NCBI RefSeq assembly: GCF_030684215.1
Contig: NZ_JAUXOV010000023.1
Location: 1 to 36,699, forward strand
DNA length: 36,699 nt
Source: Pseudotabrizicola sp.
GTDB lineage: Bacteria > Pseudomonadota > Alphaproteobacteria > Rhodobacterales > Rhodobacteraceae
Direction of reading: 5' to 3'
Shown here: positions 1 through 8,914 of the stretch, in pieces
Numbering within the stretch: position 1 is the stretch's first letter
How the letters are laid out: every line of letters starts with the position of its first letter
The notes under the pieces: generated by a model
The model's database searches: none
Told to the model about the DNA's origin: nothing
The model's input: only the letters and a program-made list of their open reading frames with translations
Program-made: the position numbers and the translations under genes

Positions 1-412
1 GACGCTTTCCACGGCCAAAAGGAGTTCGCGACAGAGAGGACAGCATGGAACGGAGAAAATACGCCCCCAGAGTCTGACGGCCCTTATGGTCAGCAAGGAC
101 CTTGCCGCTAATGAGACCAAGGCGCGTGCGTAACCCCATCAAGGCCACGGCCCGCGAGCCGATCAACAGGCCGGATACATATGAGCGATTTCCGAAGTCG
201 TGCCAAATTCTCAATTGCGAACAGCAGCCGACACATACATAAAGGCCGTGCATGACCAGTCATGTTTTCAAGACCTCCGGACTGTCCAGCAGCACGTCGC
301 GCGGCAGGTCGCGGGCGATGAAGACGACGCGGCTTTTGCTGCCGGATACGTTTTGCAGACTGTTCACACCGTCAGAAAATCAGTTCTTGCAGCCGGGGCG
401 GGCCATACGTTT
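1..412. other. left edge, no gene recognised
   Basis: I could not assign any reading frame here to a family on either strand. Several frames stay open for 60-80 codons, as is common in GC-rich DNA, but none has a convincing start site or a recognisable motif. The stretch lies immediately beyond the point where the transposase remnant at 413-775 loses its family resemblance, so it is probably debris from the same rearrangement. Confidence 0.4.
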
Positions 413-775
413 TCACCCGCAGGCTGGTCGCCGTGCCCCTCTCGCACATGCCTTGCACGTGCTGCCGGGCAACGGCTGTGCCTTCAGATAGGTCGCATCG
501 ATCATCACCATCTTCGGAACTGCCGCCTCGGAGGCCAACCCTTCCATCATCCGGGCAAAGACGCCCATGTCACCCCATCGCTTCCATCGGTTGTAGAGCG
601 TCTTCGGCGGGCCATATTCCTTCGGAGCATCAGGCCACCACAAGCCATTGCGATTGATGAGGATAATGCCACTAAGCACGCGCCGGTCATCGATACGAGG
701 CACGCCATAGCTCTTCGGGAAAAACGGTCGAAGCCGGGCCATCTGTGCTTCTGTCAACCAGAAAAGATTGCTCAT
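413..775 (-). mobile_element. IS5-family transposase, N-terminal fragment
   Basis: The protein begins MSNLFWLTEAQMARLRPFFP, the typical N-terminus of IS5-group (IS427-like) transposases. It continues through the R-V-L-S-G-I and G-L-W-W-P-D-A-P segments to M-I-D-A-T-Y-L-K-A, which carries the first Asp of the DDE catalytic triad. Directly after that the reading frame turns into unrelated sequence and stops, so about half the protein and the remaining two catalytic acids are missing. The ATG at 775 is preceded by a GGGGGTG stretch. In-frame upstream GTG is possible but less likely. The element can no longer transpose by itself. Its terminal inverted repeats could not be identified with confidence. 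It probably marks the insertion or deletion that also truncated the neighbouring helicase gene. Confidence 0.8.
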
Positions 776-810
776 CGTCACCCCCTTAAATTCGGGGGAG
801 ATTACCCCTC

Positions 811-1233
811 ATCGACACCGCGGATGTGGGTTTCGTCGAGCGACACGTCGAGACCTACGAAGAACTCCATCGCATGAATTCCCTGATCAGTTGCGACGAG
901 GAACATCGTCCAAACGTCGACGGCTTGCGCCAAGCCCGATCAGCGCATCTGTATCGCCAGAGCCAGAGTCTGGCGCGGACGGGTCTTGATCTGCACCATG
1001 CCGTTCTGGCGGATTGGATCGACTCGATGCGCAGAGAACGATTGAACCCGGTCGTGATCGACGTTAGCATTTCACTCATGCGTGCGTCCGACACCGCGGA
1101 CGATGCTGACCTCGAGGAGGTCAACAACACAGAGCGACATCTGCTGTACATAGCATGCACCCGCACCCACGATCATCTGCGTGGAGCTGGCATCACGCCG
1201 GTCTCCGAATTCGTAGACGATTTTCTGAAGTGA
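811..1233 (+). pseudogene. UvrD/Rep-type helicase, C-terminal fragment
   Basis: The last 35 codons read like the end of a superfamily 1 DNA helicase: N-T-E-R-H-L-L-Y-I-A-C-T-R-T-H-D-H-L is helicase motif VI (family form L-L-Y-V-A-x-T-R-A-R-D-x-L), followed by a terminal segment V-S-E-F-V-D-D-F-L-K. The Arg of T-R that contacts ATP is kept. The Walker A, motif II and most other helicase motifs are absent because only about 135 codons remain. The 5' end abuts the IS5-type remnant at 413-775, which reads in the opposite direction. The frame is open from about position 790, but the true junction is unclear. I read it as the 3' stub of a helicase gene cut by the insertion; a separate small protein is unlikely. 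Confidence 0.65.
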
Positions 1234-1577
1234 ACCTGAGCATGCCCTTTGGATGGCAATATTCGACAGCGAGAATGGTCGTCTCGGCGGCCTTCGATGC
1301 AGGCCTCCCTCCCGATGGTTCCTCCCCGGCCCCGAAAGTATGCGAAGGGGCGCAGCGCGGCATTTCGCTAGTGGCAGGCAGTTTCACTTGGGCATCCAGG
1401 CGGCTGTCGGTCGCGATGACCAGAAAGCGGGCATTCGCAAGTGGGGTCGCCGGGCCTGTTGCGCGGATCAAGACTGAATATTGGTCCTTTTGCAAGCCAT
1501 CGCTGCTGTTTTCAGGCCTTTTCAAGACCAAGCCAAATTCCTAAGCTTGTGCCAGCAGCCACATAAGTGAGACGTCC
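1234..1577. other. intergenic region upstream of the M20 hydrolase
   Basis: Long frames exist on both strands, including about 110 codons on the minus strand, but none shows family features or a ribosome binding site. I see no clear sigma-70 promoter or hairpin. The region must hold the promoter of the downstream hydrolase gene unless that gene is expressed from further left. Confidence 0.35.
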
Positions 1578-2765
1578 TTGATAAATACTTCCCGTTTTTT
1601 GTCTGATCTGCACCATCTGCGCAGCTTCGGAGCGCAGGGTTCCGGCGTCATCCGACCAGCCTATTCTCATGAGGACATCGCCGCGCGGGATTGGCTGGCC
1701 AATCAGATGGACGAGGCCGGGTTGACTGTGCGGTTCGACGCAATGGGCAACCTCTTTGGTCTTGCAGAAGGGCGCTCTTTGCTGCTGGGATCGCATTCCG
1801 ACACGCAGCCAACGGGTGGGTGGCTGGATGGTGCGCTGGGGGTTGTTGCGGCCTTGGAAGTGGCCCGCACAGCACGAGAAATGGGCGGACCTGCGATTTC
1901 TGTCGTATCGTTTCAGGATGAGGAAGGCCGGTTCGGCGGCACCACTGGGTCGGCGGTTTGGTCGGGTCTGATGACCTTGACCGAAGCCGACGCGGCAACT
2001 GACACCAATGGCATCACACTGGCGCAGGCACGGACGGCGATGGGGGACAGGGTGGGCGCCGATGTGGACCCGGCGCAGTTCTCAGGCTTTATCGAATTGC
2101 ATATCGAGCAGGGGCCGACGCTGGATGCCGCAGGTGAGCAGATCGGTGTGGTGACCGATATCGTGGGGTATCGCGAAATGATGGTAACGCTGACCGGGCA
2201 GCAAAACCATGCGGGCACCACGCCGATGGCGCTGCGGCGCGATGCGTTTCAGGGTCTGTCAGCCTTTAACGCGCGCCTGAACGACCGACTGCAAAACGTG
2301 GTCACCCCGCAATCGGTGTGGACGATTGGCCATGTCGCGCTGGCGCCCAATGCTTCCTCGATCGTGCCGGGGCAGGTGCGGTTTTCGATGCAATGGCGCG
2401 ACGGGAACAGGGACAGGCTGGACCGGATGCAGTCCGTGATCGAGACCGCGCTGGCAGAGGTAGTGGCCGAGGTGGGCCTTGGGCTGGAATCCGGGGCGGT
2501 ACTGGGCCTTGAACCCGTGGCTATGGCCCCTGCCCTGCGCGCCCGGCTCGAGGCAGCGGCCAAAGACGTCGCACCCGGGCGCTGGCGGCAGATGCCGTCG
2601 GGTGCGCTGCATGATGCCACTAATGTGGCGCGGCTGATGCCGGTGGCGATGCTGTTTGTGCCCTCAATCGGAGGGATCAGCCATGCCTTTGAAGAAGACA
2701 CGGCCGAAGACGATCTGGTGGCGGGCCTGCGCGTGCTGGCACAGGCCGCGGGCCTTTCAGGCTAG
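1578..2765 (+). CDS. M20-family N-carbamoyl-L-amino-acid hydrolase / allantoate amidohydrolase
   Basis: A 395-residue zinc hydrolase of the AmaB/HyuC/AllC branch of peptidase family M20, which hydrolyses the carbamoyl group of N-carbamoyl-L-amino acids, beta-ureidopropionate or allantoate to release ammonia, CO2 and the amine. The di-metal site is visible: H73-S-D-T, D84 in G-G-W-L-D-G-A-L-G, the E115-E116 pair in [10 protein letters not shown]175 in H-I-E-Q-G, and the C-terminal G-I-S-H-A-F-E-E. The length matches the family (about 400). The start is a TTG with only weak upstream purines (AGTGAGA), and no ATG lies near, so the N-terminus is uncertain by a few codons. The gene faces the ABC/amidohydrolase operon and its stop overlaps that operon's last stop by 4 bp. 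The family is mostly L-specific, which would complement the D-carbamoylase at 23295-24230. Which ureide it uses cannot be read from sequence. Confidence 0.88.
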   Translation: MINTSRFLSDLHHLRSFGAQGSGVIRPAYSHEDIAARDWLANQMDEAGLTVRFDAMGNLFGLAEGRSLLLGSHSDTQPTGGWLDGALGVVAALEVARTAREMGGPAISVVSFQDEEGRFGGTTGSAVWSGLMTLTEADAATDTNGITLAQARTAMGDRVGADVDPAQFSGFIELHIEQGPTLDAAGEQIGVVTDIVGYREMMVTLTGQQNHAGTTPMALRRDAFQGLSAFNARLNDRLQNVVTPQSVWTIGHVALAPNASSIVPGQVRFSMQWRDGNRDRLDRMQSVIETALAEVVAEVGLGLESGAVLGLEPVAMAPALRARLEAAAKDVAPGRWRQMPSGALHDATNVARLMPVAMLFVPSIGGISHAFEEDTAEDDLVAGLRVLAQAAGLSG

Positions 2766-4285
2766 AACACCTTGCAGCTTGGATCTGCACTTTCAATCCG
2801 CCGGACCATTGGCACCGGGGTCCGCATCGCCCGCAGATACATGTCGCGGTAAAACGGCAGGCGGCCGTCCATCTGGACTGCTGCCGCTTCCACGGCGCGG
2901 CGCTTGGCACCAAGGCACTCTGCAGCCTCTGCCAGCAACCCGGCGCGGTCCAGATGGCAGACCCTGCCAGACTTTGCCACCACACGCCCCGCCACCATGG
3001 TCAGCCGAACCGAAGATCCAGTTTCGCAATGCACCAGCTGGCGTGCCGCATTGTTCAGCGGCAGATAGGCAAGTGCCGACAGGTCGATCAGGTTAAGGTC
3101 GGCAGGCGCACCCACCTCCAGCCGCCCCAGTCCCGGAACCCGCATCGCCACTCCCCCGCCCACCGTGGCCGCCGCCAGAATTTCCGCCGCCTGCGGCCAG
3201 CGCAGCCAGTCCGGCTCGGTCAGAGAATGGATCATGCCTGCGGTTTTCATCACGAGCCACATGTTCACAGCATCGTCAGCAATCGCCTCATCAACGCCAA
3301 GGCAAATGTTCACCCCCCGGTCGCGCAGCGCGCGAAACGGCATGATGCCACTGCCAAGCCGCAGGTTGCTGTTGGGGTTATGGGCCACCGTGGCATTCGA
3401 AGCGGCGATCAGGTCCATGTCGGGCTCGTCGATCCAGATCGCATGGATAATGTTCATCCGGTCCGACAACAGGCCCAGATCGGCCGTGTACCGGACCAGC
3501 GACCGCCCCTCCAGCCGTTCCTGCCCGAACACGCGCTGCAACCGCGTTTCCAGCATATGGGCATAAAACGGCAGGTCATGGGTTCGGCTGACCTCATCCA
3601 GTTCGGCGAAATACTCTGGCGTCACCCGCTGCGGAGCAGAGATCGACACTGCCGCTTGCAACCTGCCATCCGCCGCGCCATGCCAGCGGTCGATCAGATG
3701 CCGGTAAAGCGCCCGCATTTCCGTCTGCCCCACGCGGGCGGGGCGCGACAGTTCGGCTTTCAGCGACGGGGGCAGTTGTTCGGACAAAAACGGCAGCTTG
3801 TCGAGTTCCGGCACTTCGGGCTGATCAATCGCCAGCCGCGCGCGAATGCCGCTGTCGGCATAGGCCTGCATCACCGCATCCATAATGTCGGGCTCGGGTT
3901 CGGGCACAAAAAAGCAATCGTCCTGTACCGCCGTTGTGCCGGTTTCCAGCATCTCGATGCAGCCAAGCATGGTGCGCAGATACGCTTCGCGCGGGGTCGG
4001 GCGCAGCGTATTCAGTTCCGGGCATTCATACAGCATGAAGATTTCCAGCGGCATGCCGGGCAGCCGTCCCTTCATGTGATTGACCGAGGAATGGAAATGC
4101 CCGTTGACCAGACCGGGCATCAACAGATCACCCTGCCCTTCGATCACCGCCTCGTCCGCGTTTGGCATCAGGTCAGATCCGATCTCTGCAATGACCCCCT
4201 CTGTCACCCGCAGGTTGATCGGCGGCGACACGCCTTCGGTCGCCGTGCCATCCAGCAGGCAGACGTTTCTGAAAAAGGTTTTCAA
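2762..4285 (-). CDS. COG0402 amidohydrolase (deaminase-like), second of a pair
   Basis: A 507-residue cytosolic amidohydrolase of the ATZ/TRZ/cytosine-deaminase-like group, which hydrolyses amino or chloro groups on heterocycles with one divalent metal. Visible metal-site residues are H63 and H65 in G-H-F-H-S-S-V, H243 in Y-A-H-M-L-E-T, H281 in I-I-H-A-I-W and D332 in G-V-D-E-A-I-A-D-D. The composite-domain beta strands at both ends are present (start [10 protein letters not shown]; end [11 protein letters not shown]). The start codon is TTG, chosen because GGGGAGG lies 10 nt upstream and M-K-T-F-F-R-N is the expected beginning. It lies 36 bp after a related gene and is last in an operon with an ABC importer, so its substrate is probably what that importer brings in. 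The D-E-A motif instead of the usual D-G-A/S marks a less common subgroup. The exact substrate is unknown. Confidence 0.85.
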   Translation of the reverse strand: MKTFFRNVCLLDGTATEGVSPPINLRVTEGVIAEIGSDLMPNADEAVIEGQGDLLMPGLVNGHFHSSVNHMKGRLPGMPLEIFMLYECPELNTLRPTPREAYLRTMLGCIEMLETGTTAVQDDCFFVPEPEPDIMDAVMQAYADSGIRARLAIDQPEVPELDKLPFLSEQLPPSLKAELSRPARVGQTEMRALYRHLIDRWHGAADGRLQAAVSISAPQRVTPEYFAELDEVSRTHDLPFYAHMLETRLQRVFGQERLEGRSLVRYTADLGLLSDRMNIIHAIWIDEPDMDLIAASNATVAHNPNSNLRLGSGIMPFRALRDRGVNICLGVDEAIADDAVNMWLVMKTAGMIHSLTEPDWLRWPQAAEILAAATVGGGVAMRVPGLGRLEVGAPADLNLIDLSALAYLPLNNAARQLVHCETGSSVRLTMVAGRVVAKSGRVCHLDRAGLLAEAAECLGAKRRAVEAAAVQMDGRLPFYRDMYLRAMRTPVPMVRRIESADPSCKVF

Positions 4286-4321
4286 GTTTTTCTCGCCTCC
4301 CCTCGCAGCCTGTTGTGCGAC

Positions 4322-5863
4322 TCAGGTCCTGGAACTGGACTTGTAAAACGGCACGCGCTCGGGTTCTGCGGTCAGATAGCCTGCGTAAAATTTTTCCACT
4401 TCAGGGAATATCTCGTGGCGCAGCCAACGGCGCTGTGCCTCCGAGTCGCTGCGTGGTTTGGCAAAAACCTCGGCGATCTGCTCCAGAATGGCCTTGTGAT
4501 CGATCCGGGTAAAGCTGCCGTCCTTGAAGATGACCTCGCCATCCACCAGCACGGCATGCACATCCTTGGCCTTAGCGCGGTAGATCATCGCGTCCAGCGG
4601 AGGGATATCCGTATCTTGATAGGGCCAAGTGGCCGTCGCGTAATCCAGCACCACGGCATCAAAGCGACGCCCCGGGTCCAGCCGCCCGATCTCGGCACCG
4701 AATGACGTGGTCATTGCGCCGTGTTCGGATGCCATGCGCAAGACCTGTGTCGCCGTTGGCACATCGGCATGATCCATTCCCGGAACGCGGTGCACCGTCA
4801 GCGCCATGCGCATTTCCTGCAACATGTCGCGGTCTTCGTTGATGCCAGCCTCGTCCATGCCCATGCCAACAGTGATGCCACGCTTTTGCAGTTCCATAAG
4901 CGGCAGAACGCCCGACCGCAGGCGGAAGTTCGATGAACAGTTGTGGCACACACAGGTGCCGGTTCCGGCACAGATCTCAATATCTTCTTCGGTCATCCAG
5001 ACCCCGTGACCAAGCGTCAGCTTCGGCCCCAGAATCCCCAGCTTTTCGAGATGCTTAACCGCTGTTGTTCCAGTACGGCGGCGCGCGTATTCCTTTTGGT
5101 AGGCGGTTTCCAGAACGTGCATATGCATCGGCATGCCGGTAGCATCCGACCGTTCCTTCATCGCCAGCAAACCATCATCCGTCATCCAGTGCAGGTTGGC
5201 CGGCGCAAGCTGGATACGCGCGCGCGGGTTGGTATTGGCCACCGTCAGTGCGTCAAACAGATCCATGAACTCGGAAAATGACATCTTCTGGCGGGCATAC
5301 ACTTCGGCCATCGGGCCTGCCAGATGGGGCGGCAGGCGGCGCACGAAATCCTCGTCTGCCTCATAGACAAAACGGTTCTGTTCGCGCACCGCATAGCAAT
5401 AAGACACCCGCATCCCAACGGCGCGATACCCGTCAAGCACACCCGAGGCCGAGGCAAGCACCTCTTGATAGGTGCCAGGCGCCCAGCCCTGAATGTGCTG
5501 CACGGTGGTCACCCCGGTCGAGATCATCTCGAACGCCGCATAAAGCGTGTCCAGCATGGGGTCGATGTCGCGCATGGTCAGACGTGCTGCAAACCACAGT
5601 TCCAGCGCAAAATCCGGCGCCCCGTGTTGCAAGGGCGTGACGCCCAGATGGTGGTGGCTGTTGACCAGCCCCGGCATCATCAGATGATTGCCATAGCGGG
5701 TTTCCGGCGCACCGGGATAGGCGGCGCGGATGGTGTCAGCCGGGCCCACGGCAAGGATCTGCCCATCCTCATGCGCCAATGCGGCATGTTCGATGATGTC
5801 GGGTTCGGTGGCGTTTTTGGCGCCTGTCACGATCCAGCGGGCCGAAGTTATTTGGACGGTCAT
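4322..5863 (-). CDS. COG0402 amidohydrolase (deaminase-like), first of a pair
   Basis: A 513-residue amidohydrolase-fold enzyme. The metal ligands are in place: H70/H72 in N-S-H-H-H-L-G, H249 in M-H-M-H-V-L-E-T, H286 in T-L-G-H-G-V-W-M and D337 in G-M-D-E-A-G-I-N-E-D-R-D. The E-T after the third ligand is the usual proton-shuttle region of deaminases such as MTA/SAH, 8-oxoguanine and triazine hydrolases. The ATG overlaps the stop of the upstream ATPase gene as ATGA, so it is translationally coupled to the transporter. It shares the unusual D-E-A metal-site motif with the next gene but differs strongly elsewhere. The two may act on successive intermediates or on related substrates. I would call it a heterocycle amidohydrolase and not go further. 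A cluster of Cys residues (C-V-C-H-N-C, about 304-309) before the D337 strand is unusual. Confidence 0.85.
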   Translation of the reverse strand: MTVQITSARWIVTGAKNATEPDIIEHAALAHEDGQILAVGPADTIRAAYPGAPETRYGNHLMMPGLVNSHHHLGVTPLQHGAPDFALELWFAARLTMRDIDPMLDTLYAAFEMISTGVTTVQHIQGWAPGTYQEVLASASGVLDGYRAVGMRVSYCYAVREQNRFVYEADEDFVRRLPPHLAGPMAEVYARQKMSFSEFMDLFDALTVANTNPRARIQLAPANLHWMTDDGLLAMKERSDATGMPMHMHVLETAYQKEYARRRTGTTAVKHLEKLGILGPKLTLGHGVWMTEEDIEICAGTGTCVCHNCSSNFRLRSGVLPLMELQKRGITVGMGMDEAGINEDRDMLQEMRMALTVHRVPGMDHADVPTATQVLRMASEHGAMTTSFGAEIGRLDPGRRFDAVVLDYATATWPYQDTDIPPLDAMIYRAKAKDVHAVLVDGEVIFKDGSFTRIDHKAILEQIAEVFAKPRSDSEAQRRWLRHEIFPEVEKFYAGYLTAEPERVPFYKSSSRT

Positions 5864-6642
5864 AGCAATTCCTGTTCCTTGAAGGCCTTTGTCACCTCTT
5901 CCGCCAGCAGTGCTTCGCAGCGGCGGGCAAGGTCGATCATTTCGGGGCTACGCAGATCGCGCGGGCGCGGGGCATCGACTGTGATTTCGGCCTTGATCTG
6001 GCCGGGGCGGGCCGTGAACACGACGATCCGGTCAGCAAGAGCCAGCGCCTCGTCAATCGAATGGGTCACCAGCAGCACGGACGCGCCAGAGGCTTGCCAG
6101 ATCTGAAGCAGATGGTCCTGCATCCGGGCCCGCGTCTGGATGTCGAGGGCGGCAAAGGGTTCGTCCATCAACAAGACCTTGGGGTCCATCGCCAGCGCCC
6201 GCGCCAATGCCGCGCGTTGCCGCATGCCGCCAGACAGCTCATCCGGTCGCCGGTCGCCAGCACCGCCAAGCCCCACCATCCGCAACAGAGCGTCAACCTT
6301 TTCTTTGCGCTCAAGGGGTGTCTTGCCGCGGATCGCCAGGCCAAAGCCCACGTTTTCACGCACCGACAGCCATGGAAAAAGCGATGCCTCCTGAAAAATC
6401 AAGCTGCGTTCAGGCGATGGTTGGGTGACCGGCAAGCCGTCAAATGTCACTTTGCCCGAGGTCGCATCCTCCAGCCCCGCCACGATGTAGAGCAATGAGC
6501 TTTTCCCACATCCCGAAGGCCCCAACAGCACAACAAATTCGCCCAAAGCCACGTCCAGCGTCAGGTTGGTGACTGCGGGCACCGGGTTTGGCCCCTTCGG
6601 GTTCCAGACCTTGGATACGTTGGTGATTGATAATCCCAGCAT
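5860..6642 (-). CDS. ABC transporter ATP-binding protein, SsuB/TauB type
   Basis: A 260-residue ABC ATPase for the importer formed with the two genes upstream. Walker A G-P-S-G-C-G-K-S-S is at 41-49, the Q-loop is in F-Q-E-A-S-L-F-P, the signature L-S-G-G-M-R-Q-R is near 136-143, Walker B V-L-L-M-D-E-P is at 156-162, and the switch His is in V-T-H-S-I-D-E-A. The S-I-D-E-A-L-A-L-A-D-R-I-V-V ending of the core is typical of the nitrate/sulfonate/taurine group. The ATG follows the permease TAA with no base between, and its own stop overlaps the next start as ATGA. Both ends are therefore translationally coupled. The associated enzymes suggest an N-heterocycle or ureide cargo; a sulfonate is less likely. 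Confidence 0.95.
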   Translation of the reverse strand: MLGLSITNVSKVWNPKGPNPVPAVTNLTLDVALGEFVVLLGPSGCGKSSLLYIVAGLEDATSGKVTFDGLPVTQPSPERSLIFQEASLFPWLSVRENVGFGLAIRGKTPLERKEKVDALLRMVGLGGAGDRRPDELSGGMRQRAALARALAMDPKVLLMDEPFAALDIQTRARMQDHLLQIWQASGASVLLVTHSIDEALALADRIVVFTARPGQIKAEITVDAPRPRDLRSPEMIDLARRCEALLAEEVTKAFKEQELL

Positions 6643-7536
6643 TTACAGCGCCCCTATGTTTGACGGACCGATCCACCACAGAACCTTGCGCTGAATAAGC
6701 CGCAGCGCCTGATCGAACAGAAACCCTGTCAGGCCGATCAGCGTCATGGTGAAGAAGACGAGGCTCGCGTTGAACGTGTTGCGCGCCATCATGGTCACCT
6801 GCCCAAGACCCGATCCCACGCCCACAGCTTCGGCGATCAAGACCACCATCCACGCGCCAAACAGGTTCATACGAAGTGTCACGAACAACCCCGGCAGAAT
6901 GGCAGGCAGGATCACCCGCAGGAATATCTGACGCTTTGACGCCCCCATCACGCGGGCCAGCTGGATGTAGTGCTTGGGCACCGCATCAATCTGCGACAGC
7001 GTCGCCAGCACCATCACGAAGAAGATCGAGATGAAGACCAGAAAGATCGCCGGCGTATTCCCGATGCCAAAGACGAAAATCGCCACCGGCAGCCAGGCCA
7101 CGGGCGAGATCGGCGCCAGCATCGTGATCAGTGGAAGGGTCAATTTGCCAAAGATGTTGAAGTAGCGGATACCGACCCCGACGATCAGCGACGCTGTGAA
7201 ACCGATCAGCAGCCCCAGAAAAACCCGCATCGACGACCACCCGATGACGCCCAGCACCGACCAGATCGATCCGCCCGTTGACAAGGCGCCGATCCGCTGA
7301 CCGTTCGGATCAAAGAACCGGAACTGGTCGGTCAGGTTTGCCAGAAAGATATGCGGTGGCGGAAGCAACAGCGGGTTCGCCCAGCCCCGCCACCAAGCAA
7401 ATTCCCAAAAAGCGACAAACAAACCGATGGACATCACGGCCCACCCGGTGGCCTGCGCCGCAGCAACCCACCGCGCTGCAAACACTGGCTTTCGCTTGCG
7501 CACTATGGCGCCCGTCTGAAAGGTATTGTCGCTCAT
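6643..7536 (-). CDS. ABC transporter permease, SsuC/TauC type
   Basis: A 297-residue inner-membrane permease with about six hydrophobic segments and the cytoplasmic EAA loop in the form A-R-V-M-G-A-S-K-R-Q-I-F-L-R-V-I-L-P, which contacts the ATPase. An N-terminal membrane segment near residues 26-48 (W-A-A-A...F-W-E-F-A-W-W) precedes a periplasmic stretch with P-P-P-H, as in the SsuC family. The ATG has an AAGGAGGG ribosome binding site that begins right after the stop of the binding-protein gene. The stop abuts the ATPase start. Probably a homodimer in the complex, since only one permease gene is present. Confidence 0.93.
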   Translation of the reverse strand: MSDNTFQTGAIVRKRKPVFAARWVAAAQATGWAVMSIGLFVAFWEFAWWRGWANPLLLPPPHIFLANLTDQFRFFDPNGQRIGALSTGGSIWSVLGVIGWSSMRVFLGLLIGFTASLIVGVGIRYFNIFGKLTLPLITMLAPISPVAWLPVAIFVFGIGNTPAIFLVFISIFFVMVLATLSQIDAVPKHYIQLARVMGASKRQIFLRVILPAILPGLFVTLRMNLFGAWMVVLIAEAVGVGSGLGQVTMMARNTFNASLVFFTMTLIGLTGFLFDQALRLIQRKVLWWIGPSNIGAL

Positions 7537-7551
7537 TCCGGGAAGCCCTCC

Positions 7552-8619
7552 TTATGCCGATTTCAGTTTGAGTCCGGCGTAAAGGTCAGCGTTTTCAGCA
7601 ATGACCGCCTCAAGCAGGCTCCAGTCCACGGCATCATCGGGCACAAGGTTCCTCACATAGCCCATGGCCTGCATTGACGCAGAGCGGTCCTTGAAGAACT
7701 GGGTGTTCAGGCGTTGGTCAATCATGATGGGCTGGCGCGATTGGGCCAGCGTCAGCGCCTCAATGGACGTTTTGTAATAGGTGCCGACTGTCTGCTCCAA
7801 GGCGGCGCCCACATCGGCTTCGGCCTGCGATTGTGCGGTCATCATGGCCTTGATCAGCGCCTTCACCGCCTCGGGGTTGCTTTCGATCAGCGGTGTGGCA
7901 GCAGCAAGAACGCAGTCGGAATAACCCGCACCGTAAAGATCAATCCCGTCCGACAGCACCGACGATCCGGCCCGTTCGGTCAGGCATTGGGTGGCATAGG
8001 GTTCAATGTGGCAGACCGCATCAATCGCGCCCGCGATGAAAGCCGCCGCCAGTTCAGGCGAAGTGTTGAAGTACTTTACGTCAACATCGGCAAAGGACAG
8101 CCCCGCCTTCACCAGATAGTCATAGGGCATCACTTCCAGCGTGTCGGCCTGGAAGGTGCCGATTGACTTGCCCTTCATATCTTCGGCCGTGGTGATGCCT
8201 TCGGCCGCCACCAGAACGCAACCCTGCACGCCCGCGCCTGCCACGATCTTGACCGGGGCACCCTGATCGACCAGCGTCAGGAAGTTGGAATACGGGATAA
8301 CCGAGACATCGACGATCCCGGCGCCAAACAGCGTGACCACATCCGTGGTGGTCGGGGCCACGACAAATTCCAGATTGACGCCATCGGCTTCGGCCAGTTT
8401 GCGTTCCTTGGCAAGGAAAATGCCCAGGTTGCAAAGGCCCGAACCATGGGTGGCCTTTACCGTGGTGGGGTCCGCCGCAAAGGCAGCGCCTGCGCCCATC
8501 AACTGCACAACGCCCGACGGCAATGCCACTGCCGCCAACGCGCCAAAGCCCGTTTTCAGAAACCCACGTCGCGAGGCTTCCATGATTTTTTCGTGTGTGT
8601 TTCCACATCTGTCGCACAT
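7552..8619 (-). CDS. Tat-exported substrate-binding protein, SsuA/THI5-like
   Basis: A 355-residue periplasmic binding protein of the NMT1/THI5/SsuA type. A twin-arginine signal A-S-R-R-G-F-L-K-T-G-F-G-A-L lies at about residues 15-28, with a hydrophobic core and a cleavage site after A-G-A-A-F-A-A. The mature part starts near D-P-T-T-V-K-A-T-H-G and has the family pattern L-G-I-F-L-A-K-E-R-K-L-A-E-A-D-G-V. The ATG at 8619 has AGAGGGG nine bases upstream, so translation should begin with the Cys-containing leader M-C-D-R-C-G. An in-frame ATG after 12 codons (M-E-A-S-R-R) has no comparable site. First gene of the operon with permease, ATPase and two amidohydrolases. The same M-C-x-x-C-G beginning recurs in the small protein at 26603, possibly by chance. 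Confidence 0.92.
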   Translation of the reverse strand: MCDRCGNTHEKIMEASRRGFLKTGFGALAAVALPSGVVQLMGAGAAFAADPTTVKATHGSGLCNLGIFLAKERKLAEADGVNLEFVVAPTTTDVVTLFGAGIVDVSVIPYSNFLTLVDQGAPVKIVAGAGVQGCVLVAAEGITTAEDMKGKSIGTFQADTLEVMPYDYLVKAGLSFADVDVKYFNTSPELAAAFIAGAIDAVCHIEPYATQCLTERAGSSVLSDGIDLYGAGYSDCVLAAATPLIESNPEAVKALIKAMMTAQSQAEADVGAALEQTVGTYYKTSIEALTLAQSRQPIMIDQRLNTQFFKDRSASMQAMGYVRNLVPDDAVDWSLLEAVIAENADLYAGLKLKSA

Positions 8620-8914
8620 AATCTTGACCCCTCTGTTACGTCACAAGGCCAAGTCGAGGGTGCACACGCAAACGCCGCAGAACCGTCGACCTAAGTCTCT
8701 TTTGACGAGTTCGGCACGCCAACCTTGAGAAGAGGGTGTCTAAAAGGGTGGTTTCACCCTCTCTGCGCTGAGACTAACAAAATATCTCTGAACGATTCGC
8801 GAACAGAAGATTTCGGTGCATCTGGCCCTTTCTGACGCCTCATGCCGCACTGCGGCGCAATGTTCGTCAGATTTTCGCGCTGTTGACGCCTTTTTGAGCA
8901 ACCCGCAAAAGAGA
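8620..8914. other. intergenic region between two minus-strand operons
   Basis: This region should hold the promoter of the binding-protein/amidohydrolase operon and the end of the racemase-like operon. It contains the hairpin described at 8741-8762 and an 8-bp palindrome TTCGCGAA near 8798-8805. I could not place a convincing -35/-10 pair. Confidence 0.4.
8741..8762 (-). terminator. possible intrinsic terminator of the amidase/racemase-like operon
   Basis: Read on the minus strand, AGGGTG, loop AAAC and CACCCT form a 6-bp stem followed by TTTTA. This suits a weak Rho-independent terminator about 155 bp after the stop at 8915. A second copy of the GGGTG arm at 8731-8738 can pair with the same CACCCTCT strand (8 bp, 16-nt loop), so two mutually exclusive hairpins are possible. 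The U-tract is short. Confidence 0.4.

Noticed and set aside
200-877. 225-codon open frame on the plus strand
   Set aside because: It runs antisense to the transposase fragment, has no family features and no ribosome site; a by-product of GC-rich codon use.
1193-1531. 112-codon minus-strand frame before the M20 hydrolase
   Set aside because: No start signal or recognisable motif, and it does not extend a neighbouring gene.
2954-4705. 583-codon plus-strand frame
   Set aside because: It lies antisense to two clear amidohydrolase genes and is rich in His/Arg/Gln as mirror frames are; no motif.
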